DNA from: Ecdyonurus torrentis
Taxonomy: Eukaryota; Arthropoda; Insecta; Ephemeroptera; Heptageniidae
Assembly: GCA_949318235.1 (NCBI GenBank)
Contig: OX439134.1
Span: 18,225,060-18,289,059 of the forward strand
DNA: 64,000 bases
Reading direction: 5' to 3'
Shown here piece by piece: positions 22,615 through 33,846 of this stretch; within the stretch, counting starts at the first letter, position 1; every line of letters starts with the position of its first letter. The translations under genes and the position numbers were made by a program. Below the pieces are notes generated by a model. The model was not told the DNA's origin. It was given only the letters and a program-made list of their open reading frames with translations, and did no database searches.

Positions 22615-23164
22615 TAATAATAGCAAATGCTCATCATTTTCTATTTTGCAAACCCTTTATTTAAAAACAATTGTTGAATTGATTACTAACTACCACAAAA
22701 TAGTTACAGTATAATATTGCGATTACCAAACATGAAAACTTTTTGTTGTTATTTTTAATGATAAGATTGATAATTTTAAAAAAAAAGTCAACGTAAATCC
22801 CACTTTTAGACATTTTTTTATTGTTGCATTTGAGTTTGTTTACAAATCAATAAAAATTATAAAAAATCTAGAAACTTAAAAAAAAATAATAATTATAAAT
22901 ACATAAAAAATATATATTTTAGGCCGCTACATCGACAAAGCAAATCGCATGAAAACTTACTAACTGCATGTCTTCTTATACTAATAATTTTTGTTTATAT
23001 TTATATAATATAGAAAACTACAAAGGGAGATAATTTTGGATGGGATATATATTATATACATAATATTTTGTGCATGAATATATGTTTGTGTTTGTTTATA
23101 ACAATTGATTTTGGTATTTGTGTTTGTTTTTTCTTGTTCTTTGTCTGAACTCATCCATAAATAG
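22615..23164. other. Large-intron filler before the optional exon
   Basis: AT-rich, nothing recognised apart from a T-rich stretch near the acceptor at 23164 (TTTTTTCTTGTTCTTTGTCTG), about 30 bp before the AG. Confidence 0.45.
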
Positions 23165-23248
23165 AAAACTCCTTCAACATTGAAAAAGGATTCAACTACT
23201 TCATCTGATCAATCTGTGAGTATTCCTGAAACAGATGAACATCAGTAA
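23165..23248 (+). CDS. tau: Tau-family protein: candidate cassette or alternative last exon
   Basis: After the acceptor CATCCATAAATAG, phase 0 reads KTPSTLKKDSTTSSDQSVSI then PETDEHQ and TAA (23246-23248). The composition (basic, S/T-rich, acidic end) resembles a tau-family tail rather than random AT-rich sequence, and it joins in frame to the phase-0 donor at 19702. Two uses are possible. A GTGAGT donor at 23216 would make a 51-nt cassette (17 codons, phase 0) between R4 and R5. Reading on to the TAA would make a terminal exon, and AATAAA follows 46 nt later. The second would give a protein ending after four repeats. The downstream exons prove neither choice. Confidence 0.6.
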   Translation, partial: KTPSTLKKDSTTSSDQSVSIPETDEHQ

Positions 23249-23293
23249 ACCAAAGTGACGTCATCAACTTTAGATATGACGTCATATGGCAGA

Positions 23294-23299
23294 AATAAA
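23294..23299 (+). terminator. Candidate polyadenylation signal AATAAA for the short isoform
   Basis: Lies 46 nt after the TAA of the optional exon, in a locally less AT-rich sequence (CCAAAGTGACGTCATC, GATATGACGTCATATGGC). AATAAA is common in such DNA, so spacing is the main support. Confidence 0.35.
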
Positions 23300-23374
23300 C
23301 TACTCAGTTTTTTTATGTAGCCTGTATTTAGATTTATTTTGTATTGTTGCAAATTTGTACCCATTCTTGTATCT

Positions 23375-23590
23375 TCTCGGTGAAATTAAATTACGTTATT
23401 TATGCTTCATTTATGTTATATAGCATAAATGTTCCTATTTTGAAATTGCATAACTAATTATGCTGTACTCAACATATTGCTCTATGGCATAATTATTATT
23501 CAATGTTGGCAAAATTATTTTAAAATAAATCAATTTTGCTGAAGTTGGGCTATAGCGTAATTATTTTGTAATTATTTTTGTCCTTATACA
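23375..23590 (-). mobile_element. MITE family B copy in the large intron
   Basis: AAATTACGTTATTTATGCTT at one end, TATATAGCATAAATGTTCC, CATAATTATTATTCAAT and GCTGAAGTTGGGCTA followed by a GCGTAATTATTTTG end. Confidence 0.7.
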
Positions 23591-23597
23591 GAACGTT

Positions 23598-23764
23598 ACT
23601 GACTGATAAAGGAACAACTGTTTTAAAGCCAATTTCGAGTGATTTTGGTCACATCCGCTTCCGTTTCCACTTACTACGCATGCGCAGTACGTCAAAACGG
23701 AAGCAGATGTAAGCAAAATCACTTAAAGTCGGCCTCAAAACAGTTGTTCTTTTATAAGTCAATA
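23598..23764. mobile_element. Hairpin element D, copy 1
   Basis: Arms TTACTGACTGATAAAGGAAC / CAACTGTTTTAAAGCC against the inverted GTTGTTCTTTTATAAGTCAA. The centre CTACGCATGCGCAGTA is itself palindromic. Two further copies at 31181-31341 and 56933-57100. Confidence 0.85.
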
Positions 23765-24994
23765 GTTTCAAAGAAAAATCACTAAAAAATTATTCGCTAT
23801 ATCACATTAAAGTTTTAAGAGTTAATATAAATAGCTTTTAAGTTACAGCAAACAAAATTAAATGTGTTTTTATTTGCTTTAGAAATGGAATAAATTTAAT
23901 ATGGATATTGCATAGGATGTTTGAAAACTTCTATCTAGTATTCTATAGTAAATTTATTCTTTTTAATAAATGTATAAAATATCATGAAATTTTGCATACA
24001 AATACTTTAAATGCGTTATAATTGCGACTATTTATCAATTTGTTACGAATTTGTGAGATAATCAAGGGCAAAGATGGTAAACAACCTAAAATATGCAACA
24101 ATATAAAAATGTCTAATGCAAGCCGTCAATTCTAGTAACATTTGAAATGAGAGTAAAATTTTGAGCCAATGTAGCAATTTTTAGAATTTTTTCATCATTA
24201 AAAGTATTTTTAATTAAATTTAAAAACGTTCATCAGTAAAATAGCTAGAACAACATTTATAACCATTTTTTTATTCTTATATTCCATTATTGTCCTATGT
24301 AGTGGATAAATCGATACAACATTTAAATTAAACAATATTAGCTTTCTTTCTCTCCAAGTTTTTTTAGAAAATAAATTTAAACTTGTGTAGAAAATCCTGA
24401 AACTTGTCATTTAAGCTTAAAATTTTACAATATTTTTTAATATGTTACCAGAATAAACTAAAAAAATGATTGTAGTTTTCTTACGACGTCATCCAATTGT
24501 TTGTGAATGTTATTGTCGTGTTTTTTGTGAAGTCCTTGCTTCAATACTAACCTAAGTGACGCAAAAAAAAAAAAAAAAAAAAAGTTTTAGAATTTCTGGG
24601 ATAATTGAAAACTTAAAGGACAAAAAAAAAACTAACATTCAAAATTTTATTCATTAAGAAAATTCATTTATATATTTTTAAAAAAATATACCATTTAGGA
24701 GAAATTTTTGGACCATCTTAAAAACTCTTTAAAACAAGAGAGAAAAAAAAATCATTTTTTATTTTAATACAGATAAGTGAAATCACATTTTTAGATTTAG
24801 AAAGCCCACAATTTTAAAATATTATATCTGAATATCGAGTTCATGCCATAACACTTTGATATTATATACTTTACTTTACAAATAGCATTTAAAATCACAC
24901 ATTTTATCATAATTAGAGTCACTTTAAACAGATAAATCACTGATTTTTACTAAAAAATCATGAGATGGGGCTATCATTACTCATTATACATACA

Positions 24995-25034
<40 letters not shown>

Positions 25035-28000
25035 AGATCATGTTTTTCAGCGCTTGTTTTTTACATAAGAATAATGTTAAAAATTTAGCAACAGTTTTTG
25101 AATGATAAAATATATTATCACGATCATTTGTACACTCGCCCCGCACTCGCCCCAGAAATACCTGACTTCGTTAAAGTTTCCCCATATATTTACTATTCGG
25201 AGATATAAACGCTATAGTGAAAGTTTTCTGTGGGGGTAGTGTAACCCGTAACCCACAAACTGGGGAAAAAAACTTGTAAAGTAGCCAGCCTGCTGTAAAA
25301 TGTAAATTGTATTTTATGTTTTCCAGAAGCTATGCTTACTTTACAATTTTTTAACCTCAGTTCAGAGATGGGTTAATAAAAGTTAAAAGCAAATTTTTTT
25401 CACCCCAAGACACACCTCAAAATTCAATCTTTAGCCTCATCTCATGACACTCATGATTTATCAATTTGTTTTGAGAATATTTTTAGTATAATTAAAATAC
25501 TCAAGCTAAAATTAGGCATTCACATTTTTTTTAAAAATAGTAAAGTTATTTCATTAAATAAAACAATCAATTAAAAATTAAATGTTTAGAGATAATAGAA
25601 AATAAAAATAAATTTTTGCATTATTGTCTTGACTAAAAAAAAAATTAAGATCAAGTTCAAAAATACTGTATCTTATAATAAGAATTAATTATAAATATTT
25701 TGAATTAAAATATTCCTGTCATCATTGAGAAATAATTAAGTATTTAATATATTTAATAATTATCTATATCTTTGTTAGAACAGAAAATTCAGTAAGTAAA
25801 AATTAGTCTAGAATTTCAATACACCTCTTTCGTAATTATAATTATTATTGTTATCAAATATAGTGATCATAAATCATCACTAAATTTGTAACAATTGAAA
25901 ATTATATAATTAAGAATGGCAACTATTGTTAGATTTTATAGTTTAAATTTTAGCATTTTTAAATATTTTTCGAATAACAAAATGTGGAGCTTTGAGTATA
26001 TATTTTATAATAGATAGTTATTATCTTAACAAGTTAATGTGGATTTTTAATATTATTCTATTTACAATTTTATTGAAGTAATATTGAAACCAATAATGAT
26101 CCTAGCATAAATTTGGATACGTACTGCACTTGAAAATACTGCTGAACATTGAAATTGTAGAAATATGATAATAATAAAAGAGAATATAATTTCAACTTAA
26201 TTTCCTTTTCAAATCGTAAAAAAAAAATCCTACTTACATTGCTAGGGGTGACGTTGTTACTCAAGAAATAACTTTTGAATTGATTTTTTTCATTAGTGAC
26301 TTTCAAAGCTGAAATTCGTGTTCAAACTACTTTTTTCTATATTAAAAATAAGTTAAATTAATAATAATTTCGTTATTTTGGGTGTATGTTTGTATTCTAT
26401 ACATAAAATTTTCAGCATTTTTTTTTTAATAATTGGGAGCATTTTTAAATAAGTTTAATAAGTTAAGTAATAATAAGTTAAATAAGTTTTTAAATAAGTT
26501 CACAATAGCTCCTGCATCATAAAAAATAAGATCTTAACTTTTTGATTGTGTATTGTTGCGTCATTTTTTTGTATGCATAGCAATTCTACATAAACAAATG
26601 CACACAAAAAGTATTAACAAATGACGATTTTCAAATACGTTTATTAATGGTATCATTTTAATAATTTTTAAAATTATTTAAAAATAATACCAAAAATAAA
26701 ATTAAATAAAATGCTGAAATTTTTAATTAATATACAAATATGCAATCATTATTTTAAAATGATTTTTTTTTTTCAGATTGCTGTACATTTTTAATATCTG
26801 TGCTAGGATCTAAATTGATCAATCAGTATTTACTATTGTTACAATCAGAAACATTTTCCAGCTTTATCGTTAAGTATTATCTAAATAGATAACTTGAGAA
26901 ATACTGTTTAGAAGTCGTCACACTAGAGGAGATGAAAATAAACATTTTTATGTAAATAATCAATTTAATACACTTAACTAATAATTTATTATTAATATTT
27001 ATTATAATTTAATGCTGGGTTATTTAAATATATTTAACAAGAAAATTTTATATTATAATATGTTTTTTAAAAAAAATAGATTAATTAATGTTTTGGTGTC
27101 TGTGCTTACTATATATTAAATGTGTCTTATTTATTTGTAGCATGAGGCTATATTATATTTTAATCTACCCTCTTCTATCTCCCCCCCCCCCCCCTCTCTA
27201 TGCATGTATGTTTTCTTGTAATAAAATTGTTGAAATGTAATTTTTTTTATTTATTTTTATTTCTTATTCCTTTTTACTGTTGTGTATTTGTATGTATTAT
27301 AAGATGGATAAAATATAGAATTATTTTAAAATTAAAAAAAAAAAAAAAAAAATTGAAAAATAAGATAAAATTTTGTAAAAAGAGCAAATTGTCCAACAAA
27401 AAACATAAAAAAGACGATAAAAATAGGTTCATTAAAATTAAGGTAACAATTTTAAATAAATAATTTTTAGCAGTTAATTAAATAATTAAGAGTTAATTAA
27501 AGTATATATTAATAAATTAGGACATAGTGACACAGTAACCCTATCCTTAAACATATATTTTATCTAGCACTCACCTACGCTAGATTCTTTGGTCCAAGTC
27601 ACAATTTACTTATAATTTATTCAATCTTTGCGTTTTATAAAGTTCAGTTTAACGTGCTCTAATCTTTACCTACTATTTCTATTAATTTATTTTTATCATT
27701 CTTGTTATTATAAGTCAATATTAAAATTCATTTTTAGAGCCAGCGTTTAAAATGCTAAAGTAGCCTTAACTATTTCTTGCTCTATCAAATTCAATCAAAA
27801 TTTATATATTAATTTTATGACTATTTGCACTTAAAATTTCTATATTTTATCCATCAATTTGTTTTGTAAAATTGATTTGTAAGTGAAGTTGATCGTCAGC
27901 AAATCATCATTAAATGCAGGTGAGTGACAGTTACCTCATAGCTAATGATTAATTAGCTTATATAATGAGCAGTAATATATATTTGTGTTGAGAAATTAGA

Positions 28001-28101
28001 AATAATTAGTTTGCAATGACTATAGTACTATTGTGAAAACTGTATGGCTACAATATTTATAGTTTAATTGAAATAAATAGTTTTAGTATAAGTGTTCTTT
28101 A
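23765..28101. other. Large-intron filler, about 4.3 kb
   Basis: AT-rich. Recognisable pieces are a poly-A tract at 24564-24583, a TA run at about 25003-25031, a family V block at about 25030-25140, a decayed relative of element N at about 25170-25450, poly-C at 27180-27194, and at about 27560-27600 a block (TCTAGCACTCACCTACGCTA) shared with 58490-58530. No exon supported. Confidence 0.5.
25030..25450. mobile_element. Repeat block V and decayed relative of element N
   Basis: 25030-25140 shares with 29465-29555 and 62205-62275 the order CAGCGC.TGTTTTT, AAGAATAA.(G/A)TTAAAA, AGTTTTTGAATG, TAAAATATATTATCAC. After it, 25245-25450 has ACAAACTGGGGAAAAA, AACTTGTAAAGTAGCCAGCC and TCATGATTTATCA, matching the inside of the element at 37381-37711. 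Confidence 0.45.
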
Positions 28102-28243
28102 TTAACAAGGTTTTGTAGGGTATAAGACTAATGCTGGATCTCTAAGCCAATAACAAGGCTGCACAGTCGCTCAGTAGCCAATCATATTCAAACTTGAGTG
28201 TTTTCGCGGCTGTGTGGTAATGGCACTACAAAACCTTGATAAT
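28102..28243. mobile_element. TIR element O
   Basis: 142 bp. ATTAACAAGGTTTTGTAGGG on the left against the complement of CACTACAAAACCTTGATAAT on the right. The interior is GC-richer (GCACAGTCGCTCAGTAGCC). Confidence 0.65.
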
Positions 28244-28350
28244 TTAGAAATCTTGACCTCCTATCGTATAAGTATATGTATTAGGTATTTTCCACGGCAA
28301 AAACATACAGGATAAGAAGCTCTTGTTGAAAAATTGTTACTTTAAATGTT

Positions 28351-28480
28351 TGTAGTTCACATTTTCACCACAACAATGCAGTAAGTTTAGCGTGGCGCCA
28401 CCGTCTGGGCCAAATGATGTTATAGCTACGATGGTGGTGCCAAATATAGCATTTGTTGTTGTGGTGAAAATTTGAACTAC
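28351..28480. mobile_element. Hairpin element P
   Basis: GTAGTTCACATTTTCACCAC on the left is mirrored by GTGGTGAAAATTTGAACTAC on the right. The middle pairs GGCGCCACCGTC with GATGGTGGTGCC. About 130 bp. Confidence 0.75.
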
Positions 28481-29046
28481 GGATATCAAGGGAACTTTTT
28501 TTTATAAAGAGCAATAATACAGAAGCTCAGGATCGTGGTATTTTTATTTAGAAAAGAAACCTATACCCATATTGCGAATATTATACCATAAAAAAAATAA
28601 TATATTAATAATATGTGAGATAGTGAATACTCAAAAATCGTATTTATAGTTTATATTTAATGAAACAAAAAACGTATTACTTCCAATCATTTATATATAA
28701 CTATACATACACTATAATATAATCCAAAAAAGAACTAAATTTCTATTATATAGTAAATAAAAATCCATTAAAAATATAAAACTTTATTTTTAAATTAATG
28801 AGTAGCGTAACAACCGATAAGAAGAGAAATAAAAATTTGACTATATGTAATTAAATATTTGCATAGTTTAGTAAAGCAATGAAATGCTATTGTTAATTAT
28901 TATTATCTATAAAATTTTGTCATAAAACAGCATATAGACATAACACTAAAATGAACTTGTTTTTTTATCATGGAAAAATAATATTGTAGTAAAAAATCAA
29001 TGGCTTATAAACAGCATTTTACTGTTCTATCAAAATACAAGAAATT

Positions 29047-29083
<37 letters not shown>

Positions 29084-29586
29084 GAGTATTAAATTGTTTT
29101 GTCTATTGCTATTTAATGGTTAGCTAACAAAAGAATAAGTAATTTAAGTTAACAAAATATTTATTAAGATTTAAGATTTGCGGTTAAAAAAGAAATGCCT
29201 CTTCTACTAGCTATACATATAGATTTTTTGTTCATATCGTTTGAATTTACATTCCTTTGTATTCGTATAGTGTGTTAAATCGGAAAAGGATATGAGCAAA
29301 TTTACATAAACGGCAAAAAGTCGTTAGTCGTCGTTCTTTTCTGCAATATTACCGTGCGTTATAAAGCGGAAATGACTCTCATGAAAATATTTCATCAATA
29401 TTTTCTGTCACTTTATTATTATATAGAGAAGTATAAACGATTATGAGAGTATATTTTAACCATATAAATTCAGCGCGTGTTTTTCTCAATAAGAATAACA
29501 TTAAAATTAAGCACCAGTTTTTGGGTGGTAAAATATATTATCCCAATCGTGTGTACAGGGCATCCCAAAAAAGACAAACTAGAACG

Positions 29587-29627
<41 letters not shown>

Positions 29628-29959
29628 GAGACAACTTTGTAGTCCGCTAAGTTTATTTACTCCATAAGAAATCTATTGCAAATTAGAGGTTGTCTTATTC
29701 TTTTTACTGTTTTTTTTTATCTTCAAAATTCAAATCGGATACATTATTAAGTAAGAATATTTATCATTTTTATATTATCACAATCATGTGAAGAGGCTTT
29801 ATTATAGAGGATACGTTATAGGTATAAATAATATATCTAAATGTAGTAAGCACGCTTTTTTATAATGCAAAGCAGAAATATTAGACGTTCACAGACTGGT
29901 TCACATTGCGAAATATTTGTTTGTTGTTATAATTTATATCATATAAAAAGATTGAGTTT
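28481..29959. other. Large-intron filler with poly-A tracts and a family V block
   Basis: Poly-A at 29049-29080 and 29589-29625. Family V block at about 29465-29555. The lysine-rich frame across the second A tract is an artefact. Confidence 0.5.
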
Positions 29960-30560
29960 AAACCGAGCAATAATTATGCTAGTATGACTGCAGTAACATT
30001 TATTCAGTACAACATAATTTTTGCAATTGTAAACTATCGATCACCATATCACCATAATAGAAGACTAGCAAAAGTAGGTTTAGTGAGAAAATAAACAAAG
30101 TCACAGCTCAACAATACTAACAAAGTGCTAGCAGACGACTTTGTGTTCCTATCTTGATTTAAAATGCTTTCTTATGGGGCAATGAAGCAGCTAAAACTTG
30201 AGTTAAAATCATTTCTTGGAGTTGAAATTTTTACTGTAGCTTACTGAGCCTTGAAGCTTTTATTTCTCTGAATTTCAATCCATTTAGTTAAAAATTATTA
30301 TATATATTCACCCAATTGACTTAAAATCCAGGAAAACAAAGGCTCAGTAAGCTGCAGTAAAAATTTCAACTTTGAAAAATAATTTTCACTTGAGTTATAG
30401 CTGCTTCATTCCTCCATACGAAAGCATGTTAAATTGAGACAGGAACACAAAGTCGTCTGCTAGCACTTTGTTAGTATTGTTGAGCTTTGAGTTTGTTTAT
30501 TTTCTCACCAAACCTACTTTTGCAAGTCTTCTATTGCTATATAATATACAGTATGCAGCA
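29960..30560 (+). mobile_element. MITE family B copy split by foldback C
   Basis: Left part 29960-30055 (GAGCAATAATTATGCTAGTA, CAGTACAACATAATTTTTGC). Right part 30536-30560 (ACAGTATGCAGCATAAATCA). Together they make one family B element with foldback C copy 2 inserted. Confidence 0.65.
30056..30535. mobile_element. Foldback element C, copy 2, 480 bp
   Basis: Same ends (AATAGAAGAC...GTCTTCTATT) and landmarks as copy 1: AACAAAGTGCTAGCAGACGA on the left, TCGTCTGCTAGCACTTTGTT on the right. Arms slightly more diverged than in copy 1. Confidence 0.9.
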
Positions 30561-30934
30561 TAAATCAAAGTTCTTTAAAGTAGGAACTTCTAGCGTAATT
30601 GCGTTGTTGTTTTTGTTTTGTTTTTAAATCTAAGCATATATTTAAAAGCAAATATTTTTTATATGATATAAAATTATGTGGGCATAAAAATATTTGACAG
30701 TGTGAACTACATACTTTACTAACATTATTGTAGAGTTTATTTATATTAATAAAGTCAAAAAGTTTAAAATAAAATCGAATTATATAAAAATATAAAGGCA
30801 GGCGCAAAAGCTTAATTGTGCACAGAAAAGCTTTCTAAATTAAATTTTGAACTAAATCAATAAAAATATTTAAAATTTAGTTTGTTAAAGATTAAAGATA
30901 TTATATAATATAATTTATTAAGATATTATTTATT

Positions 30935-31175
30935 GGGTGCAACTCATCAAAGCATTTCAGCCTAGGCCAGCGGTCCTTTCTTAGCGATTTTCTTAGCGCA
31001 GTGATAAACTTTGGACCGTGCTATTATGGATGCTATTGCAGGGGTGCGATAAGAATTGGCCGGTGACTTGGGTCACCTAAAGGCCTTTATATCAATCCTA
31101 ATACCCTATACATGTTAACAAGACATAGTAAGGATAGCTGACCTGACAAAATAAGAGTTTTGATGAATCTCACCC
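30935..31175. mobile_element. TIR element K, copy 2
   Basis: GGGTGCAACTCATCAAAGC on the left against GGGTGAGATTCATCAAAACT as complement of the right end. 241 bp with a GC-richer centre (GGACCGTGCTATTATGGATG). Confidence 0.65.
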
Positions 31176-31180
31176 GTTTG

Positions 31181-31341
31181 TAATTGACTAATAAAGGAGA
31201 AACTGTTTTAGGCTGATTTAAAACAATTTTGATCACATCAGCTTCCGTTTTTACTTACTACGCATGCGTAGTATACGTAGAAACGGAAGCGGATGTGATT
31301 GAAATCGCTTTAAAGTAGTCCTCAATACAGTGACCGCTAAT
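31181..31341. mobile_element. Hairpin element D, copy 2
   Basis: TTGACTAATAAAGGAGAAAC with centre CTACGCATGCGTAGTA and inverted end AGTCCTCAATACAGTGACC. More diverged than copies 1 and 3. Confidence 0.75.
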
Positions 31342-31347
31342 GTTTAC

Positions 31348-31502
31348 TCAAAATGCGGAAAAGGAAGTGTCGGAAGTGGAAATCACGTGACTGTAAAAGT
31401 AGGAGAAAAGTTGGTGCCAGCAGCAAGCTAGGCCTGAGCCACCTCTCACTTTTAACATCACGTGGTTTCCTTTTCCAGCACTTCCTTTTCCGCTCTTTAG
31501 CT
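31348..31502. mobile_element. Hairpin element W
   Basis: AATGCGGAAAAGGAAGTGTC and AAATCACGTGACTGTAAAAG on the left mirror TTTTAACATCACGTGGTTTC and CACTTCCTTTTCCGC on the right. The open frame on the minus strand across it is caused by the mirrored arms. Confidence 0.75.
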
Positions 31503-31747
31503 TTACATAAGCGGTGATGTAGTTGCATCTTTATTAGTGAATTTAAATCAATATTGTGAAGCAAAAAGCCTATCAATAAAACTTGCAGGCACAACTGTAA
31601 AACTGTACTCTCAGTTTGCATTATAGTATTAGTATTCTAACAAAACAGTCATTATACTACATATTATATTTTTGAGATAGATATTAACGCTTGTTCTATA
31701 AAATCAACACTTGCTCAATTTTTTCCGATCATATGGTAATTATAAGG

Positions 31748-31784
<37 letters not shown>
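31748..31784. repeat. Poly-T tract, about 36 nt
   Basis: Pure T run, followed by CGCCAGCAACTC. Confidence 0.92.
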
Positions 31785-33030
31785 CGCCAGCAACTCATCA
31801 TTTTAAAAGCATTGTATTGATTGCAACAATTTGTGCTCACCTTATGATCAGGAAAAAAAAACTTTACAGACCTCACTTAACTCCCATAATACCCCCGTGA
31901 AAACAGGTAAAAAGTACTTATTAATATATTTAAAGTTGAAATAAATCAGCATGTTTCAGCATGTTTGTTATGGTTTATGTGTTTTGCTTGGTTATATTGC
32001 ATTTTATTAATTAGTCTACCCTTGTGTGTTTTTATTTTTACACCTATATATATTTTGCATGTTATATAAATTTGCACTGCAAAATCTATGTTTTATAAGC
32101 AGAAAATTATTGTACAAGGTTTGTAAAAATAATTAATCTATTCTTATATAAAATAATTCGTTTTTAATTTGTACGTTATATATATAATTATACCGTAGAG
32201 AACGTGTCATTTTATTTACTAATTATTATGTAATCCAAATTATTAGTATAGTTATATCAACGGATACGGTAAGACATTAAAAGTAAATAGTAAAAATTAT
32301 TTATTTATTTATTTTAGAGGAGAGAAAAAGATTGTAAAAGACTGAAAAATAAGGTTCTGCAACAGTGAATTTGAATTAACGTTATCAAGTCAAAATTTTT
32401 TTTTTCAAGGGTGACTTAAGGGTTTATACTAAAGGATTGCAACTCTAAATATACATAAGATTAGAGAGCGGGTCACCCTACAACATTTTGCTTTTGACTG
32501 TATTTTAATTGACTCCAATAAGGCCTAATTTCAATTTGTTTACTTGATTGTTATAATATCTAATTGGAAGCAAAAACCTCCGTGCTGCCATAAATATTAA
32601 ATATACAAATGATCTGTTTTATTTGAGCCTTTGCCTGAAACTGATAATATTTTTTCATAATATTTTATACATATCTTTATTAAGCGAATTTTATTCAGTG
32701 TCCATCAGACTGCTATCTTATGAAAGTTTTCGTCTTTCATGGTAAATTTAGTTGAATTAGCCATTACAAATTTCCACTTTATACTCAACAGACAGTATAC
32801 ATTACTTGCATGCAATAATGTGAATATAATTGTTTTCTTGATATCGGTGGTGATTTATAGCCAATCAGATACGCGTGGGAAAACAGCAGGGAAGTCTTAT
32901 TTTCTTATCATTTGCAAGATCATCCTTTATAATCAAATGTTGATAGGAAAAAAAAATACCAACATTATGTAGAACGAAGAATTTTGAATTACGCATAGTA
33001 GCACTACTACTACATGGTATTACAGAACAA
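31785..33030. other. Large-intron filler
   Basis: AT-rich, no firm content. A stretch after an acceptor-like TTATTTTAG at 32317 reads RREKDCKRLKNKVLQQ then stop in phase 0, but nothing else supports it as an exon. Confidence 0.4.
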
Positions 33031-33266
33031 AAAAATACTACTGATGACTGATGACAAATAATCCTGTAAATTGCAATAGGTAAATATTAACCTGAAACAG
33101 GTATTGGCGTACTACAATAATACCTAATGCAGGTGAAACATACTACAATAAAGGTGTGTCTCACCTCGATCAGGTGACTACACCTATATTATAGGTCACA
33201 TTGTATAGTACATCAATACCTGTTCTAGGTTATTATATACCTCTTACAGTTTACAGAGGATTAGTG
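33031..33266. mobile_element. Hairpin element T, copy 1
   Basis: Left AATACTACTGATGACTGATG, TCCTGTAAATTGCAATAGGT and CCTGAAACAGGTATTG. The right arm returns CAATACCTGTTCTAGGTTAT, ACCTCTTACAGTTTACAGAG and GATTAGTG. The centre carries AGGTG/CACCT palindromes. A half copy lies at 5487-5580. Confidence 0.8.
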
Positions 33267-33570
33267 TTTGGTCTTTTTACTAAAAAAAAAACTATTGGCT
33301 TATGGCCATACAATGCAATCAGATGGAGATTTCAGTTGACGTAAAACTCCATTTAAACTGTTATTGCCAATATAAATATTATTTTTTTAGAACAAGACTG
33401 TGTACCTGCCGTTAATAGTATTTTTCCCGTGCAGTCTTTTTACTAAAAAACTATTTTTATTAGCATATGGACATTCAATGCAATCAGACGGAGATTTCAG
33501 TTTACGCAAAACTACATTTAAATACATATGTTATTTTCATATGCCAATAGAAACTTTTTTTATTTTTTAA
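33267..33570. repeat. Direct duplication, two units about 166 bp apart
   Basis: GTCTTTTTACTAAAAAA, CAATGCAATCAGA(T/C)GGAGAT and TTTCAGTT(G/T)ACG(T/C)AAAACT occur at about 33269-33356 and again at about 33435-33521. Lies about 100 bp upstream of the R5 exon. Confidence 0.8.
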
Positions 33571-33654
33571 AGACTATACTGTACTAGTGGACATAATGTA
33601 TAATCTGTTTCCCCGATAAGAGATATTGACAGATGTCATGCTTGTTGTTTACAG

Positions 33655-33846
33655 ATTGAAAACCAGAAGCTGGACTTCAAGGTCCAGAGCAAGATCGGCT
33701 CACTGGCTAACGTGAAACACAAGCCAGGTGGCGGAGATGTCAAGATATTTGATGACAAGGATTACTTGAAACAAATGCAAGGCCCCGTGGGAAGTACTGG
33801 ACCTCACAGCAAAGCTAGCAGTGAGGGACAGGCTTCAGGAACACAG
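33655..33846 (+). CDS. tau: Tau-family protein: exon with repeat R5
   Basis: Acceptor CTTGTTGTTTACAG, donor ACAG|GTAACA, 64 codons, phase 0 at both ends. IENQKLDFKV leads to R5, QSKIGSLANVKHKPGGG (33685-33735), a full-consensus repeat with KIGS and PGGG. DVKIFDDKDYLKQMQGPVGS then starts the tail, and the exon ends SKASSEGQASGTQ. The acidic-aromatic DVKIFDDKDY just after the last repeat takes the place of the pseudo-repeat of vertebrate tau. G/C-rich codons match those of the other repeat exons. The exon is preceded by an intron of about 14 kb from R4 (or 10.4 kb from the optional exon), which is where most of the transposon load sits. An unspliced form would add VTFKLL and stop. Confidence 0.95.

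Noticed and set aside
32317..32370. Exon with a basic 16-residue peptide then stop, in the large tau intron
   Set aside because: Acceptor-like TTATTTTAG and phase 0 only; peptide composition not tau-like and nothing else supports it.
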